Shown here: piece by piece, positions 1-8,415 of the stretch
Position numbering within the stretch: the stretch's first letter is position 1
How the letters are laid out: every line of letters begins with the position of its first letter
Assembly (NCBI RefSeq): GCF_946151065.1
Contig: NZ_CAMGZA010000001.1
Span: 930,001 to 994,000, forward strand
Direction of reading: 5' to 3'
From: Microbacterium sp. Marseille-Q6965
GTDB lineage: Bacteria; Actinomycetota; Actinomycetes; Actinomycetales; Microbacteriaceae
Length of the DNA: 64,000 nucleotides
Notes under the pieces: generated by a model
What the model was told of the DNA's origin: nothing
Database searches by the model: none
Seen by the model: the letters and a program-made list of their open reading frames with translations, nothing else
Program-made: the position numbers and the translations under genes

Positions 1-33
1 TTCAAGCTGCGCATGGCGTCGCTCACCCGCTGA
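1..33 (+). CDS. C-terminal fragment of an upstream gene, probably a peptide ABC solute-binding protein
   Basis: Only ten codons and a TGA at 31-33 are inside the window (ending MASLTR). They carry no diagnostic motif. The gene runs in the same direction as the peptide-type permeases and ATPase that follow, and a strong hairpin separates it from them. That is a common layout for a highly expressed binding protein placed first in its operon. The identity is inference from position only. Confidence 0.35.
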   Translation, partial: FKLRMASLTR

Positions 34-44
34 TCCACTCTCAC

Positions 45-80
45 GAGGGGGCGGTCCCGAATCGGGACCGCCCCTTCCTC
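45..80 (+). terminator. Intra-operon hairpin between the first cistron and the permeases
   Basis: GGGGCGGTCCCGA at 48-60 pairs with TCGGGACCGCCCC at 62-74, a 13-bp perfect stem with a one-base loop as written (a few central pairs would open), followed by TTCCTC. It lies 12 bases after the stop at 33 and ends 17 bases before the next start. In binding-protein operons such hairpins often stabilise or attenuate the 3' end of the first cistron; that role is inferred here. Confidence 0.75.
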
Positions 81-97
81 ACGACTAGGATTCCTCC

Positions 98-1183
98 GTG
101 GCAGACACCGCAACGGCTCCGCCCGAGGCCGTTCCCGCCGCCGCCCGCAAGGGCGCGCGTGGCGGGGCGACGCTCTGGCGTTACGTCCTCATCCGCTTCC
201 TGCTGATCTTCCCGACGATCTTCATCCTCGTCACGACCGTGTTCCTCATGATGCGCGTGACGGGCGACCCGATCACGGCCGCGCTCGGCGGGCAGCTCAC
301 CCCCGCTCAGCTCGAGGAGCGCATCGAGGCCGCCGGCTACAACCGGCCGCTCATCGTGCAGTACCTCGAGTACCTGGGTCAGATCCTGCGGGGCGACTTC
401 GGCACCACCCTCGACGGCCAGCCCGTCGTCGGCGTGCTCGCGCGCTACGGCGGCGCCACGCTGGAGCTGGCGTTCTACGCGCTCATCGTGGCGTTCGTCG
501 TCGGCATCCCCCTCGGCATGCTCGCCGCGGCCCTGCGGGACCGCTGGGGCGACGCCGTGCTGCGCGTGTTCGCCATCCTCTGCTACGCCACGCCGGTCTT
601 CTTCGCGGGCCTGATCCTGAAGCTCGTCTTCTCCGTGTGGCTGGGCGTGCTGCCCTCGTCGGGACGCGCGTCGCCCCGCATCGAGCTGCAGCTGAACCGG
701 CTCGACAACTCGACCGGCATCTTCACCATCGACGCGATCCGCACGGGCAACCCGGCGATCATCGGCGATGTGCTCCAGCACGCGATCCTCCCGGGCGTCG
801 CACTCGGCCTGCTCACCGCGGGCGTGTTCCTGCGCCTCGTGCGCACCAACGTCATCGGCACGCTGGCGATGCCCTACGTCGACGCCGCCCGCTCGCGCGG
901 CATCAGCGAGTACCGCCTCGTGCGCAAGCACGCCTACAAGCCGGCCCTCATCCCGATCATCACGGTGATCGGCCTGCAGATCGCGATGCTGCTCGGCGGC
1001 GCGGTGCTGACCGAGACCACGTTCGAATGGATGGGCCTGGGCTATCAGCTGAGCGAGTACCTCAAGGCGCGCGACTACGTCGCCGTGCAGGGCATCGTGG
1101 CGCTGCTGGCCGTGATCGTGGCGCTGACCAACTTCATCGTCGACATCATCGCGGCGTTCATCGATCCGAGGGTGAGGTACTGA
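98..1183 (+). CDS. Peptide/nickel-type ABC transporter permease (DppB family)
   Basis: 361 aa inner-membrane permease, the first of a DppB/DppC pair that forms the pore for oligopeptide-like substrates. The first membrane helix covers about residues 27-53 and is followed by the family-typical TGDP. A long soluble loop with ITAALGGQLTP and LIVQYLEYL then leads to the core helices. The EAA-type loop that docks the ATPase lies at about 260-280 (DAARSRGISEYRLVRKHAYK). The start is GTG at 98 with AGGA seven bases upstream. The next permease follows after one base. The substrate cannot be read from the sequence. Confidence 0.93.
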   Translation: MADTATAPPEAVPAAARKGARGGATLWRYVLIRFLLIFPTIFILVTTVFLMMRVTGDPITAALGGQLTPAQLEERIEAAGYNRPLIVQYLEYLGQILRGDFGTTLDGQPVVGVLARYGGATLELAFYALIVAFVVGIPLGMLAAALRDRWGDAVLRVFAILCYATPVFFAGLILKLVFSVWLGVLPSSGRASPRIELQLNRLDNSTGIFTIDAIRTGNPAIIGDVLQHAILPGVALGLLTAGVFLRLVRTNVIGTLAMPYVDAARSRGISEYRLVRKHAYKPALIPIITVIGLQIAMLLGGAVLTETTFEWMGLGYQLSEYLKARDYVAVQGIVALLAVIVALTNFIVDIIAAFIDPRVRY

Positions 1184-1184
1184 C

Positions 1185-2198
1185 GTGCCGAAGACCGCAA
1201 GCCGGCGCCGCCCGCCCCTTTGGACGCGGCTGCCCATCGTCCACCAGTTCCGACAGTCCGTGGGACTGCAGCGGGGCATGCTCACGGCGGGACTCGTCAT
1301 CTGCGGCGTGTTCCTGCTCACGGCGATCTTCGCGCCGCTCATCGCGCCGTATGAGTTCAACCAGCTGCGCGACGCGGCCGGGGAGACCTTCGCCCCGCGC
1401 CAGGCGCCCAGTGCCGAGCACATCTGGGGCACCACCATCGCCGGCTACGACGTGTTCTCGCGCGTGCTGTGGGGCGCGCGCACCGCGCTGCTGGTGATCG
1501 TCATCTCGGTGCTCATGTCGATGCTGCTGGGCGTGCTGCTCGGCCTCGTCTCCGGTTACATCGGCGGCTGGGTCGACCGCGTGCTCGTCGTGATCGCCGA
1601 TGCCGTGTACGCCTTCCCGTCGCTGCTGCTGGCCATCGTGAGCGCGATCATCATCTCGGGCGGCCGCTCCGATCTGTGGGGCGGCATCTTCGCCACCGCG
1701 ATCTCGATCACGGTGGTGTTCATCCCGCAGTACTTCCGCGTCATCCGCGCGGAGACGGTGCGCATCAAGTCGGAGGCCTTCGTCGAGGCCGCACAGGTGA
1801 TGGGCGCCTCGACCTGGCGCGTGATGGCGCGCCACGTGTTCCGCAACGCCACGCGCACGCTGCCGCTGGTGTTCACGCTGAACGCGTCGGAGGCCATCCT
1901 CACCCTCGCCGGTCTGGGCTTCCTCGGCTTCGGCATCGAGCCGAGCGCGGCCGCGGAGTGGGGCTACGACCTCAACCGCGCCATCGAGGACGTCACCGCG
2001 GGTCGTTGGTGGACCGCCGTGTTCCCCGGCATCGCGATCGTGCTCGTCGTGATGGGCATCACGCTCGTCGGCGAGTCGCTCAACGACCTGGCGGACCCCC
2101 GCCTGCGCACCCGCCGCCGGGCGGCGGCGGCCACCCCGGCCGACGCCGTCGCCGCCACCACTCCCGCCGCCCGCAACGAGATCGGAGAGGTCGAATGA
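1185..2198 (+). CDS. Peptide/nickel-type ABC transporter permease (DppC family)
   Basis: 337 aa second permease of the transporter. An N-terminal helix at about 31-52 ([18 protein letters not shown]) precedes a periplasmic segment with the family-typical [19 protein letters not shown]. The EAA loop is near 198-218 ([20 protein letters not shown]). The tail is Ala/Thr-rich. The GTG start at 1185 has GGTGAGG upstream inside the previous gene's last codons. Its stop overlaps the ATPase start as ATGA at 2195-2198, so translation is probably coupled. Confidence 0.93.
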   Translation: MPKTASRRRPPLWTRLPIVHQFRQSVGLQRGMLTAGLVICGVFLLTAIFAPLIAPYEFNQLRDAAGETFAPRQAPSAEHIWGTTIAGYDVFSRVLWGARTALLVIVISVLMSMLLGVLLGLVSGYIGGWVDRVLVVIADAVYAFPSLLLAIVSAIIISGGRSDLWGGIFATAISITVVFIPQYFRVIRAETVRIKSEAFVEAAQVMGASTWRVMARHVFRNATRTLPLVFTLNASEAILTLAGLGFLGFGIEPSAAAEWGYDLNRAIEDVTAGRWWTAVFPGIAIVLVVMGITLVGESLNDLADPRLRTRRRAAAATPADAVAATTPAARNEIGEVE

Positions 2199-3832
2199 CC
2201 GGCATCGCACCCGCGGTCGAGATCCGCGACCTGTCCATCACCTTCGCCACCGACGCCGGCGACGTGCCGGCCGTGAAGGGCATCTCGCTCGATGTGAGCC
2301 CGGGCGAGGTGCTGGCGATCGTCGGCGAGTCCGGATCGGGCAAGACCGTCACGGCCCGCTCGATCCTGGGCCTGCTGCCGGAGACGGCGCGCCTCGGCGG
2401 CGCGGTGGTCCTCAACGGCACCGACGTGGTCGGCCTCGCTCCCGACAAGCTGCGCGCCCTGCGTGGACCCGACGCGGCCATGATCTTCCAGGAGCCGATG
2501 ACGGCGCTCAACCCGGTGTATCCGGTGGGGTGGCAGATCGCCGAGGGCCTGCGCGCCCACGGTGAGGTCTCGAAGAAGGAGGCCAGGCGGCGCGCGATCG
2601 ACATCCTCGGCCGCGTGGGGATCCCCGATCCCGAGACGCGCGTGGATCACTACCCGCACCAGTTCTCGGGCGGCCAGAAGCAGCGCATCGTCATCGCACA
2701 GGCGCTCGCACTGCGGCCCTCGGTGATCATCGCCGACGAGCCGACGACCGCGCTGGACGTGACGGTGCAGGCGGAGATCCTCGACCTGCTGCGGCGCGCG
2801 CGCACGGAGTTCGGCACCGCCATCGTGCTCATCACGCACAACATGGGCGTGGTGGCCGACCTGGCCGATCGCGTGGCCGTGATGTACCGCGGAGACATCG
2901 TCGAGACGGCTCCCGTGCGGGAGCTGTTCGCGACGCCTCAGCACGAGTACACGCAGCGGCTGCTCGCGGCCGTGCCGCGTCTGGAGGTCGCCGATCGGGC
3001 CTACCTCGGCGACCCCGAAGCACCTCCGATCGTGGAGGCGAAGGGGCTCGAGATCGAGTACCCGGGGCGCTTCGGCCAGAAGCCGTTCCGAGCGGTCAAG
3101 GGCGTGGACTTCACGATCCGTCCCGGAGAGGTCCTCGGGCTCGTGGGCGAGTCGGGATCGGGCAAGACGACGATCGGCCGCGCCATGGCCGGCCTCGCCC
3201 CCGTCACCGGCGGCTCGCTGCGCGTGCTCGGCACGGAGATGAACGGCCGTCGGGAACGGGACTTCCGTCGCTCGCGCCGCGAGCTCGGCTTCGTGTTCCA
3301 GGACCCCGCCTCGAGCTTCAACCCGATGCTCACGATCGCCGACGCGATCGCCGAGCCGCTCGTGGTGCACCGCGAGGCCTCCTCCCCCGCGGACGCCCGC
3401 GATCGTGTGGACGAGCTGCTGGAGGCGGTGCAGCTGCCCAAGGAGTTCGGCGATCGCTTCCCCCACGAGCTCTCGGGGGGCCAGCGCCAGCGGGCGAGCC
3501 TGGCGCGCGCGCTCGCGCTCAACCCGCAGCTGCTCATCGCGGATGAGCCGACGTCGGCGCTGGACGTGTCGGTGCAGGCGCGCGTGCTCGAGCTCTTCCA
3601 GGAGCTGCAGGAGCGTTTCGGCTTCGCGGCGCTGTTCATCACGCACGACCTCGCGGTGGTCGACCTGCTCGCCCACCGCGTCGCGGTGCTGCACCACGGC
3701 GAGATCGCCGAGGAGGGCCCGACGGCCCAGGTGCTCGGCGACCCGCGGAACGATTACACGCGTCGGCTCATCGCCTCGCTGCCCGTGCCCGACCCCGTGG
3801 AGCAGGCCGCCCGCCGCGCCGCCCTCGGCTGA
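2195..3832 (+). CDS. Fused double ATPase of a peptide ABC transporter (DppD-DppF fusion)
   Basis: 545 aa with two complete nucleotide-binding domains in one chain, so both ATP sites of the transporter come from a single protein. Walker A motifs (GESGSGKT) are at about residues 44-51 and 317-324. Signature motifs are FSGGQKQR and LSGGQRQR, and Walker B segments are [11 protein letters not shown] and [11 protein letters not shown]. Each half ends with the oligopeptide-family C-terminal extension. The ATG is at 2195, overlapping the DppC stop. The reading frame stays open far upstream, but the overlap and the [10 protein letters not shown] start of the domain fix this start. Confidence 0.94.
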   Translation: MTGIAPAVEIRDLSITFATDAGDVPAVKGISLDVSPGEVLAIVGESGSGKTVTARSILGLLPETARLGGAVVLNGTDVVGLAPDKLRALRGPDAAMIFQEPMTALNPVYPVGWQIAEGLRAHGEVSKKEARRRAIDILGRVGIPDPETRVDHYPHQFSGGQKQRIVIAQALALRPSVIIADEPTTALDVTVQAEILDLLRRARTEFGTAIVLITHNMGVVADLADRVAVMYRGDIVETAPVRELFATPQHEYTQRLLAAVPRLEVADRAYLGDPEAPPIVEAKGLEIEYPGRFGQKPFRAVKGVDFTIRPGEVLGLVGESGSGKTTIGRAMAGLAPVTGGSLRVLGTEMNGRRERDFRRSRRELGFVFQDPASSFNPMLTIADAIAEPLVVHREASSPADARDRVDELLEAVQLPKEFGDRFPHELSGGQRQRASLARALALNPQLLIADEPTSALDVSVQARVLELFQELQERFGFAALFITHDLAVVDLLAHRVAVLHHGEIAEEGPTAQVLGDPRNDYTRRLIASLPVPDPVEQAARRAALG

Positions 3833-3833
3833 G

Positions 3834-3884
3834 CGCACGAGGGGCGGTCGCGCCGGCGAGCGCCGCGCGGCCGCCCCTCGTGCG
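3834..3884. terminator. Bidirectional terminator between convergent genes
   Basis: A 20-base arm at 3834-3853 (CGCACGAGGGGCGGTCGCGC) pairs with 3865-3884 with only one G-U position. It fills the gap between the ATPase stop at 3832 and the convergent oxidoreductase stop at 3887, so it probably ends transcripts from both sides. Confidence 0.85.
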
Positions 3885-3886
3885 TG

Positions 3887-5287
3887 TCACAGCCCGTACT
3901 CCTCCAGCAGGCGCAGCCAGAACTCGCTCACCGTCGGGTACGACGGCACGGCGTGCCAGAGGCGCTCCAGCGGCACCTCGCCGACGACGGCGATCGTCGC
4001 GGCGTGGAGCATCTCCCCCACGCCGGCGCCCACCAGCGTGAGACCGACCAGCACGTGGCGGTCCTCGTCGACGATCGCGCGCACCCGACCCGCGTAGTCG
4101 TCGGCGACCAGCCCGGCACCGGCGATGCTCCCGAGGTCGTAGTCGATCACGCGGTGCGGCAGGCCCCGCTCGCGCGCCTGCGCCGCGGTGATCCCGATCG
4201 AGGCCACCTCCGGATCCGTGAAGACGACCTGGGGTACGGCATCGTAATCCGCGGGCGCCGCGTGGCGGGTCCAGCCCTCCCCCTCGATCCGCTCGCCCCG
4301 GGCACGGGCGGCGATCGCCTCGCCGGCGGCTCTGGCCTGGTACTTGCCCTGGTGGGTCAGCAGCGCGCGCCCGTTCGCGTCGCCCGCCGCGTAGAGCCAC
4401 GGCACCCGCGTCGAACGCAGCGTGTCGTCGACGTCGATCGGGGCGCCCTGCGCGAGCCCGATGCTCTCGAGCCCGAGATCCTCGGTGCGCGGTGCGCGCC
4501 CGGTCGCCACGAGCACCTCGTCGGCCCTCACGACCCCGCCGCCCTCGAGCGCGATGCGCACCTCTGTGGCGCGCTCGACAGACGCGACCGACGCCCCCTC
4601 GCGCACCTCGACACCCCGCGCGCGCAGCGCGTCGCGCACCGCCTCACCCGCGAAGGGCTCCATCCCGCGCAGCAGCGGCCCGCGCGACAGCACGGTCACC
4701 GCGCTGCCGAGGTCGTGGAGGAATGTCGCCGCCTCGACCGCGACCACGCCACCGCCGATCACCGCGAGTCGGGCGGGCGGCTGGCGTACGGAGGTGACGT
4801 GGCGGCTCGTCCACGGGCGCGCCTCGTGCAGCCCGGGCGTGTCGGGGATGCGCGCGTCCGACCCGGTCGCCACGACGACCGCATGTCGCGCCCGTAGCTC
4901 CGTCTCGCCGCCCTCGCCCGTCACCCGCACGACGCGCTCCCCCGCGATCCGGCCGTGTCCGCGGATCAGCTCAATGCCGGCCGAGCGCAGCCACTCGACC
5001 TGACCGTCGTCGTGCCAGTGCGCCGCGAACGCGTCTCGTCGCGCGAGGATCGCCGCCGGCTCCAGCTCGCCGCCGGTCACGCCCGCGACGGCTCTGGCGG
5101 CGCGCAGGGCGGCCCCCGGGCGCAACAGGGCCTTGGAGGGCATGCACGCCCAGTACGAGCACTCGCCTCCGACGAGCTCGGCCTCGACGATCACCGTCTC
5201 CAGGCCACCGCGCGTCGTGCGGTCCGCCACGTTCTCGCCGACCGGTCCCGCACCGACGACGACGACATCCACCTCACGCGTCTGCAT
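3887..5287 (-). CDS. FAD-dependent pyridine nucleotide-disulfide oxidoreductase family protein
   Basis: 466 aa flavoprotein of the lipoamide dehydrogenase/mercuric reductase fold. FAD-binding GAGPVG is at residues 12-17, a redox pair in GGECSYWACMPSK has Cys43 and Cys48 (CxxxxC), and the NAD(P) site GGGVVAVE is at about 178-185. The C-terminal interface motif reads YPTVSE. The active-site His of lipoamide and glutathione reductases (HPT..E) is replaced by Tyr, as in SthA-like enzymes, which normally lack the cysteine pair. The substrate is therefore open. The ATG at 5287 is chosen because TAGCGT lies seven bases upstream, a leaderless start. An upstream in-frame start would add 12 residues. 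Confidence 0.85.
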   Translation of the reverse strand: MQTREVDVVVVGAGPVGENVADRTTRGGLETVIVEAELVGGECSYWACMPSKALLRPGAALRAARAVAGVTGGELEPAAILARRDAFAAHWHDDGQVEWLRSAGIELIRGHGRIAGERVVRVTGEGGETELRARHAVVVATGSDARIPDTPGLHEARPWTSRHVTSVRQPPARLAVIGGGVVAVEAATFLHDLGSAVTVLSRGPLLRGMEPFAGEAVRDALRARGVEVREGASVASVERATEVRIALEGGGVVRADEVLVATGRAPRTEDLGLESIGLAQGAPIDVDDTLRSTRVPWLYAAGDANGRALLTHQGKYQARAAGEAIAARARGERIEGEGWTRHAAPADYDAVPQVVFTDPEVASIGITAAQARERGLPHRVIDYDLGSIAGAGLVADDYAGRVRAIVDEDRHVLVGLTLVGAGVGEMLHAATIAVVGEVPLERLWHAVPSYPTVSEFWLRLLEEYGL

Positions 5288-5367
5288 GTCGCCGACGCTA
5301 CGGGCGCTGCACGCGGCGCACAACGGGGCGGTCGCGCTCCCCGACGCCGCTGCGCTCTGCTCGCGCG

Positions 5368-6045
5368 TCAGGGCTCGATGGGCAGCGGCACGTTCCCCGA
5401 GATGATGTGGTCCTCATAGTCGGGCACCTCGCCGTCGACCACCCGGTCGATGCTGAAGCCCATCGTGTAGTCCTGCTCTCCGGCGTACCAGTACACCTCT
5501 CCGTAGGAGGCGGACTCGCCCGCCGCGAGCGCCATGTTGTCGTTGCCCGTCTGCTCCTGCACGGCCGGGCTGTCGAAATCCCGCGAGTCGGACGGGACCC
5601 CGTACTCCTCGAGCAGCCCCGTCAGGTACGACTCGGGGCTGACCTGCAGGTACTCGTTCTCCGCGAAGTCGAACAGACCGTCACCCTGGCCGTGGGGCAG
5701 CACGACCTCCTCCTCGCCCACGTTCGTGATGACCGTCTGCAGCAGCACGACGTCGTCGCCCGCGACGAACAGCGGCTCGTCGGTCTCGGTATCGGCCCAC
5801 GCCGAGTCCTCCGTCGCCGCCTCGATCCCGAGCTGGTAGAAGTCCACCCGCACGGTGTCGTTGGCCATCGAGTTCAGCCACGTGCCCTGCGGCTCGACGG
5901 GCAGCGCCCACTCCGCCGCGCTGAACGACACAGGCGGCTCCGTGCCCACCTCGGGGCCACCGGTCGCGCCCGATCCGCCACCGCTGCAGGCGGTGAGAGC
6001 GAGCGCCGAGAGGGCGATGACAGCGAACGGTGCAGACTTCTTCAT
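5368..6045 (-). CDS. Secreted lipoprotein of unknown function
   Basis: 225 aa. The signal peptide has a lipobox at residues 17-20 (LTAC), a Gly/Ser-rich linker follows, and then a soluble domain containing DDVVLLQTVITNVGEEEVVLP. That segment looks like an immunoglobulin-like DUF4352-type beta-sandwich that responds to extracytoplasmic partners. This resemblance is weak and the function is unknown. The start at 6045 has AGGGGGA five bases upstream. The gene is divergent from the HTH/ABC exporter pair, and its upstream region shares a 10-base element with that promoter. The oxidoreductase downstream has its own leaderless promoter. Confidence 0.85.
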   Translation of the reverse strand: MKKSAPFAVIALSALALTACSGGGSGATGGPEVGTEPPVSFSAAEWALPVEPQGTWLNSMANDTVRVDFYQLGIEAATEDSAWADTETDEPLFVAGDDVVLLQTVITNVGEEEVVLPHGQGDGLFDFAENEYLQVSPESYLTGLLEEYGVPSDSRDFDSPAVQEQTGNDNMALAAGESASYGEVYWYAGEQDYTMGFSIDRVVDGEVPDYEDHIISGNVPLPIEP

Positions 6046-6085
6046 TGGTTCCCCCTGAGGTCGCGCGGATGAGCGCCGTGCACCA

Positions 6086-6095
6086 GTCAACCAGG
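6086..6095. promoter_or_regulatory. GTCAACCAGG half-site between divergent genes
   Basis: Ten bases identical to the left part of the palindrome at 6181-6196. The right arm (TTGAC) is missing here. It lies about 40 bases upstream of the lipoprotein start, so the factor acting at 6181-6225 might also touch the divergent gene. Confidence 0.35.
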
Positions 6096-6180
6096 GCGCG
6101 TTCGCCCCTCCCGCCAGCGCACATGGGCAGAACTCCCCGCCCCGGCGACCGGATCGGTCGAGCCGCCACACCACCACGGC

Positions 6181-6227
6181 GTCAACCAGGATTGACGACC
6201 CGCCGCGCCGTCAACTACTGTTGACGC
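6181..6227 (+). promoter_or_regulatory. Core promoter carrying two palindromic operators
   Basis: Operator 1 is GTCAACCAGGATTGAC at 6181-6196 and operator 2 is GTCAACTACTGTTGAC at 6210-6225, 29 bases apart centre to centre. A -35 box TTGACG (6192-6197) sits in operator 1 and a -10 box TACTGT (6216-6221) in operator 2, with an 18-bp spacer. The -10 ends six bases before the ATG at 6228, so the mRNA should be leaderless. A repressor bound to either palindrome would block RNA polymerase. The small HTH protein encoded next is the obvious candidate for autoregulation (inference). Confidence 0.75.
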
Positions 6228-6431
6228 ATGGTCGCCACCGCCACATCCGAACAGGGGCCGGAGCAGCCCCTCAGCGCACTTCGCCGGCTCGCCGAGCGCC
6301 GCCGCGAGCTCAGTCGCGAGGAGGAGGCGCTCGTGCGGCGCGCCCGCGTGCTCGGGTACTCATGGGAGGCGATCGCGATGGCGCTCGGCGTGAGCAAGCA
6401 GGCGGCTCACAAGAAGTTCGGACGAAAGTAG
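6228..6431 (+). CDS. Small helix-turn-helix DNA-binding protein
   Basis: 67 aa. A charged N-terminal helix (LRRLAERRRELSREEEAL) is followed by a compact HTH at about residues 42-66 (YSWEAIAMALGVSKQAAHKKF), like region 4 of sigma factors and small actinobacterial AsnC-like HTH proteins. There is no effector domain. It is four bases upstream of the ABC exporter and begins right after two palindromes, so it probably controls its own operon. It could work as a dimer through the N-terminal helix. Neither DNA specificity nor any inducer can be read from the sequence. Confidence 0.85.
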   Translation: MVATATSEQGPEQPLSALRRLAERRRELSREEEALVRRARVLGYSWEAIAMALGVSKQAAHKKFGRK

Positions 6432-6435
6432 AGCC

Positions 6436-8376
6436 GTGAGCACCGACGCACCCCGCCACTCCCACCGCCGCGCCCCGCCCCACGAGGGCCCCCGCGCGAC
6501 CTTCCGGCAGCTGCTGCCCTTCCTCTTCGAGCACAAGGCCGTGCTCGCGGTGGTGGCGGTGCTCAGCGTGATCGAGGCGGTGTTCACGCTCGTCCAGCCG
6601 CTGCTGATCGGCCAGGGGATCGAGCGGGTGCAGGTCGGCGAAGCGCTCGGCGGCATCGTGTGGCTGCTCGTCGGGCTGGTGGTCATCGCCTCCGCGGTCG
6701 GCGCCTATCAGCACTACCTGCTGCAGCGCACGGGCACCGCGATCGTGTACTCCAGCCGCCGGCGCCTCATCGGCCGTTTGCTGCACCTGCCCATCAGCGA
6801 GTTCGACGCCCGTCGCACGGGCGACCTCGTCTCGCGCGTGGGCACCGACACCACCATGCTCTACGCCGTGCTGACGCAGGGTCTGGCCGACAGCGTCGGC
6901 AACGCCCTGCTGTTCATCGGGGCGCTCGTCGCAATGATCTTCATCGATCCGATCCTGCTGCTGTCGATCGTCGGCGTGCTCGCGGTCGCCGTCGCCCTCG
7001 TCGTATCGCTCAGCGGGCGGATCCGAACGGCCACGGCCGAGCAGCAGGAACGCGTGGGCGAGCTCGCGTCCGGGGTGGAGCGCGCGATCGGGGCGATCCG
7101 CACCGTGCGGGCGGCGGGGGCGACCGAACGCGAGAAGGAGTCGGTGGCACGCATGGCCGAGGCGGCATACGGTGCCGGCGTGCGCGTCGCCAAGGCCTCG
7201 GCCCTCGTCGTGCCGGTGGCGAGCATCGCCCTGCAGGCCTCGATGCTCGTCGTGCTCGGCGTCGGCGGGTTCCGCGTGGCGTCGGGCGCGATCTCGATCG
7301 CGAGCCTGATCACCTTCGTCATGTTCCTGTTCCTCATGGTGATGCCGCTGGCCTCGTTCTTCGGCGCCATGACGTCGGTGGGCCAGGCTCTGGGCGCGCT
7401 CGGGCGCATCCAGGAGGTGCTCGACCTGCCCCTGGAGGACGACGGCGACCAAACCGCCGGCGGCGCAACGAAGGAAGACCGCCCGGCTGCGCGCACCGGC
7501 GGGGCCGAGACCGACACGGCAACGGCCGGATCTCCTTCGTTGTGCGCGGACGCCCCGGCCATCGCGTTCGAGGACGTCCGGTTCCGTTATCCCGAGGCGG
7601 CGGTCGCCGCGCGTGCGGAGGCCGAGAAGGAGGCGTTGAGCCTGGCAGCCGAGGCGCACCTCGACACCGAGTCGATCACCGCGCCGGGCGAGCCGAACGA
7701 GGTACTGCGCGGCGTCTCGTTCGAGGTGCCCGTCGGCGCTCGCGTCGCGCTCGTCGGACCGTCGGGCGCCGGCAAGTCGACGATCCTCGCGCTCATCGAG
7801 CGCTTCTACGACGCCACGGCGGGGACGATCCGCATCGGCGGCATCGACATCCGCGATCTGCCGCGCGCCGAGCTGCGCCGCCGCTTCGGCTACGTGGAGC
7901 AGGACGCTCCCACGCTTGCCGGGACCATCGCCGACAACCTGCGGCTCGCCTCGCCCGATGCCACCGACGAGGATTGCGAGCGCGTGCTGCGGCAGGTGAA
8001 CCTGGGCGACGTCATCGACCGCTCCCCCGCGGGCATCGACACCGCCGTGGGCGAGGACGGCGTGATGCTCTCCGGCGGCGAGCGTCAGCGCCTCGCCATC
8101 GCGCGCGCCCTGCTGGCCGCGCCGCCCATCCTGCTGCTGGACGAGTCGACCTCCTCGCTCGACGGCGTCAACGAGCAGCGCATGCGCGAGGCGATCGATG
8201 CCGTGGCGGAGGGGCGCACCCTCCTCGTTATCGCGCACCGCCTGTCGACGGTCGTCGACAGCGACCGGATCGTCGTGCTGGATCGCGGCCGCGTCGTGGG
8301 GCAGGGCACGCACAGCGAGCTCGTCGAGTCCACGCCGCTCTACCGCGAGCTCGCGAAGCACCAGCTGCTCGTCTAA
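6436..8376 (+). CDS. ABC exporter: fused transmembrane and ATPase domains
   Basis: 646 aa half-transporter of the MsbA/LmrA type that works as a dimer at the membrane. The transmembrane domain covers about residues 20-335. The ATPase domain has Walker A GPSGAGKST near 441-449, signature LSGGERQRLAIARALL, Walker B ILLLDESTSSLD and the H-loop AHRLSTV. Two oddities are visible: an Ala/Thr/Gly-rich linker near 336-375 that contains an inverted repeat at DNA level, and about 35 extra residues (Ala/Glu-rich) between the A-loop tyrosine (FRYP) and the strand leading to Walker A. The GTG start at 6436 is four bases after the HTH gene. Substrate unknown. Confidence 0.93.
   Translation: MSTDAPRHSHRRAPPHEGPRATFRQLLPFLFEHKAVLAVVAVLSVIEAVFTLVQPLLIGQGIERVQVGEALGGIVWLLVGLVVIASAVGAYQHYLLQRTGTAIVYSSRRRLIGRLLHLPISEFDARRTGDLVSRVGTDTTMLYAVLTQGLADSVGNALLFIGALVAMIFIDPILLLSIVGVLAVAVALVVSLSGRIRTATAEQQERVGELASGVERAIGAIRTVRAAGATEREKESVARMAEAAYGAGVRVAKASALVVPVASIALQASMLVVLGVGGFRVASGAISIASLITFVMFLFLMVMPLASFFGAMTSVGQALGALGRIQEVLDLPLEDDGDQTAGGATKEDRPAARTGGAETDTATAGSPSLCADAPAIAFEDVRFRYPEAAVAARAEAEKEALSLAAEAHLDTESITAPGEPNEVLRGVSFEVPVGARVALVGPSGAGKSTILALIERFYDATAGTIRIGGIDIRDLPRAELRRRFGYVEQDAPTLAGTIADNLRLASPDATDEDCERVLRQVNLGDVIDRSPAGIDTAVGEDGVMLSGGERQRLAIARALLAAPPILLLDESTSSLDGVNEQRMREAIDAVAEGRTLLVIAHRLSTVVDSDRIVVLDRGRVVGQGTHSELVESTPLYRELAKHQLLV
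7464..7545. repeat. Inverted repeat inside the ABC exporter linker
   Basis: CAACGAAGGA at 7466-7475 is repeated in reverse complement as TCCTTCGTTG at 7533-7542. The match extends imperfectly outward (CGC...GTG) and inward (AGACCG/CGGATCT), with about 57 bases between the arms. It is in frame and encodes the low-complexity linker before the ATPase domain. It looks like a small palindromic element absorbed into the coding sequence, though chance cannot be excluded. Confidence 0.5.
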
Positions 8377-8415
8377 GGCGTCCGCGATGTCGGGCCCCGA
8401 CGGCATGATGGGCGC

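Noticed and set aside
1469..2194. Upstream extension of the double-ATPase frame
   Set aside because: It overlaps the DppC gene in another frame; the ATGA overlap and the domain start put the real start at 2195.
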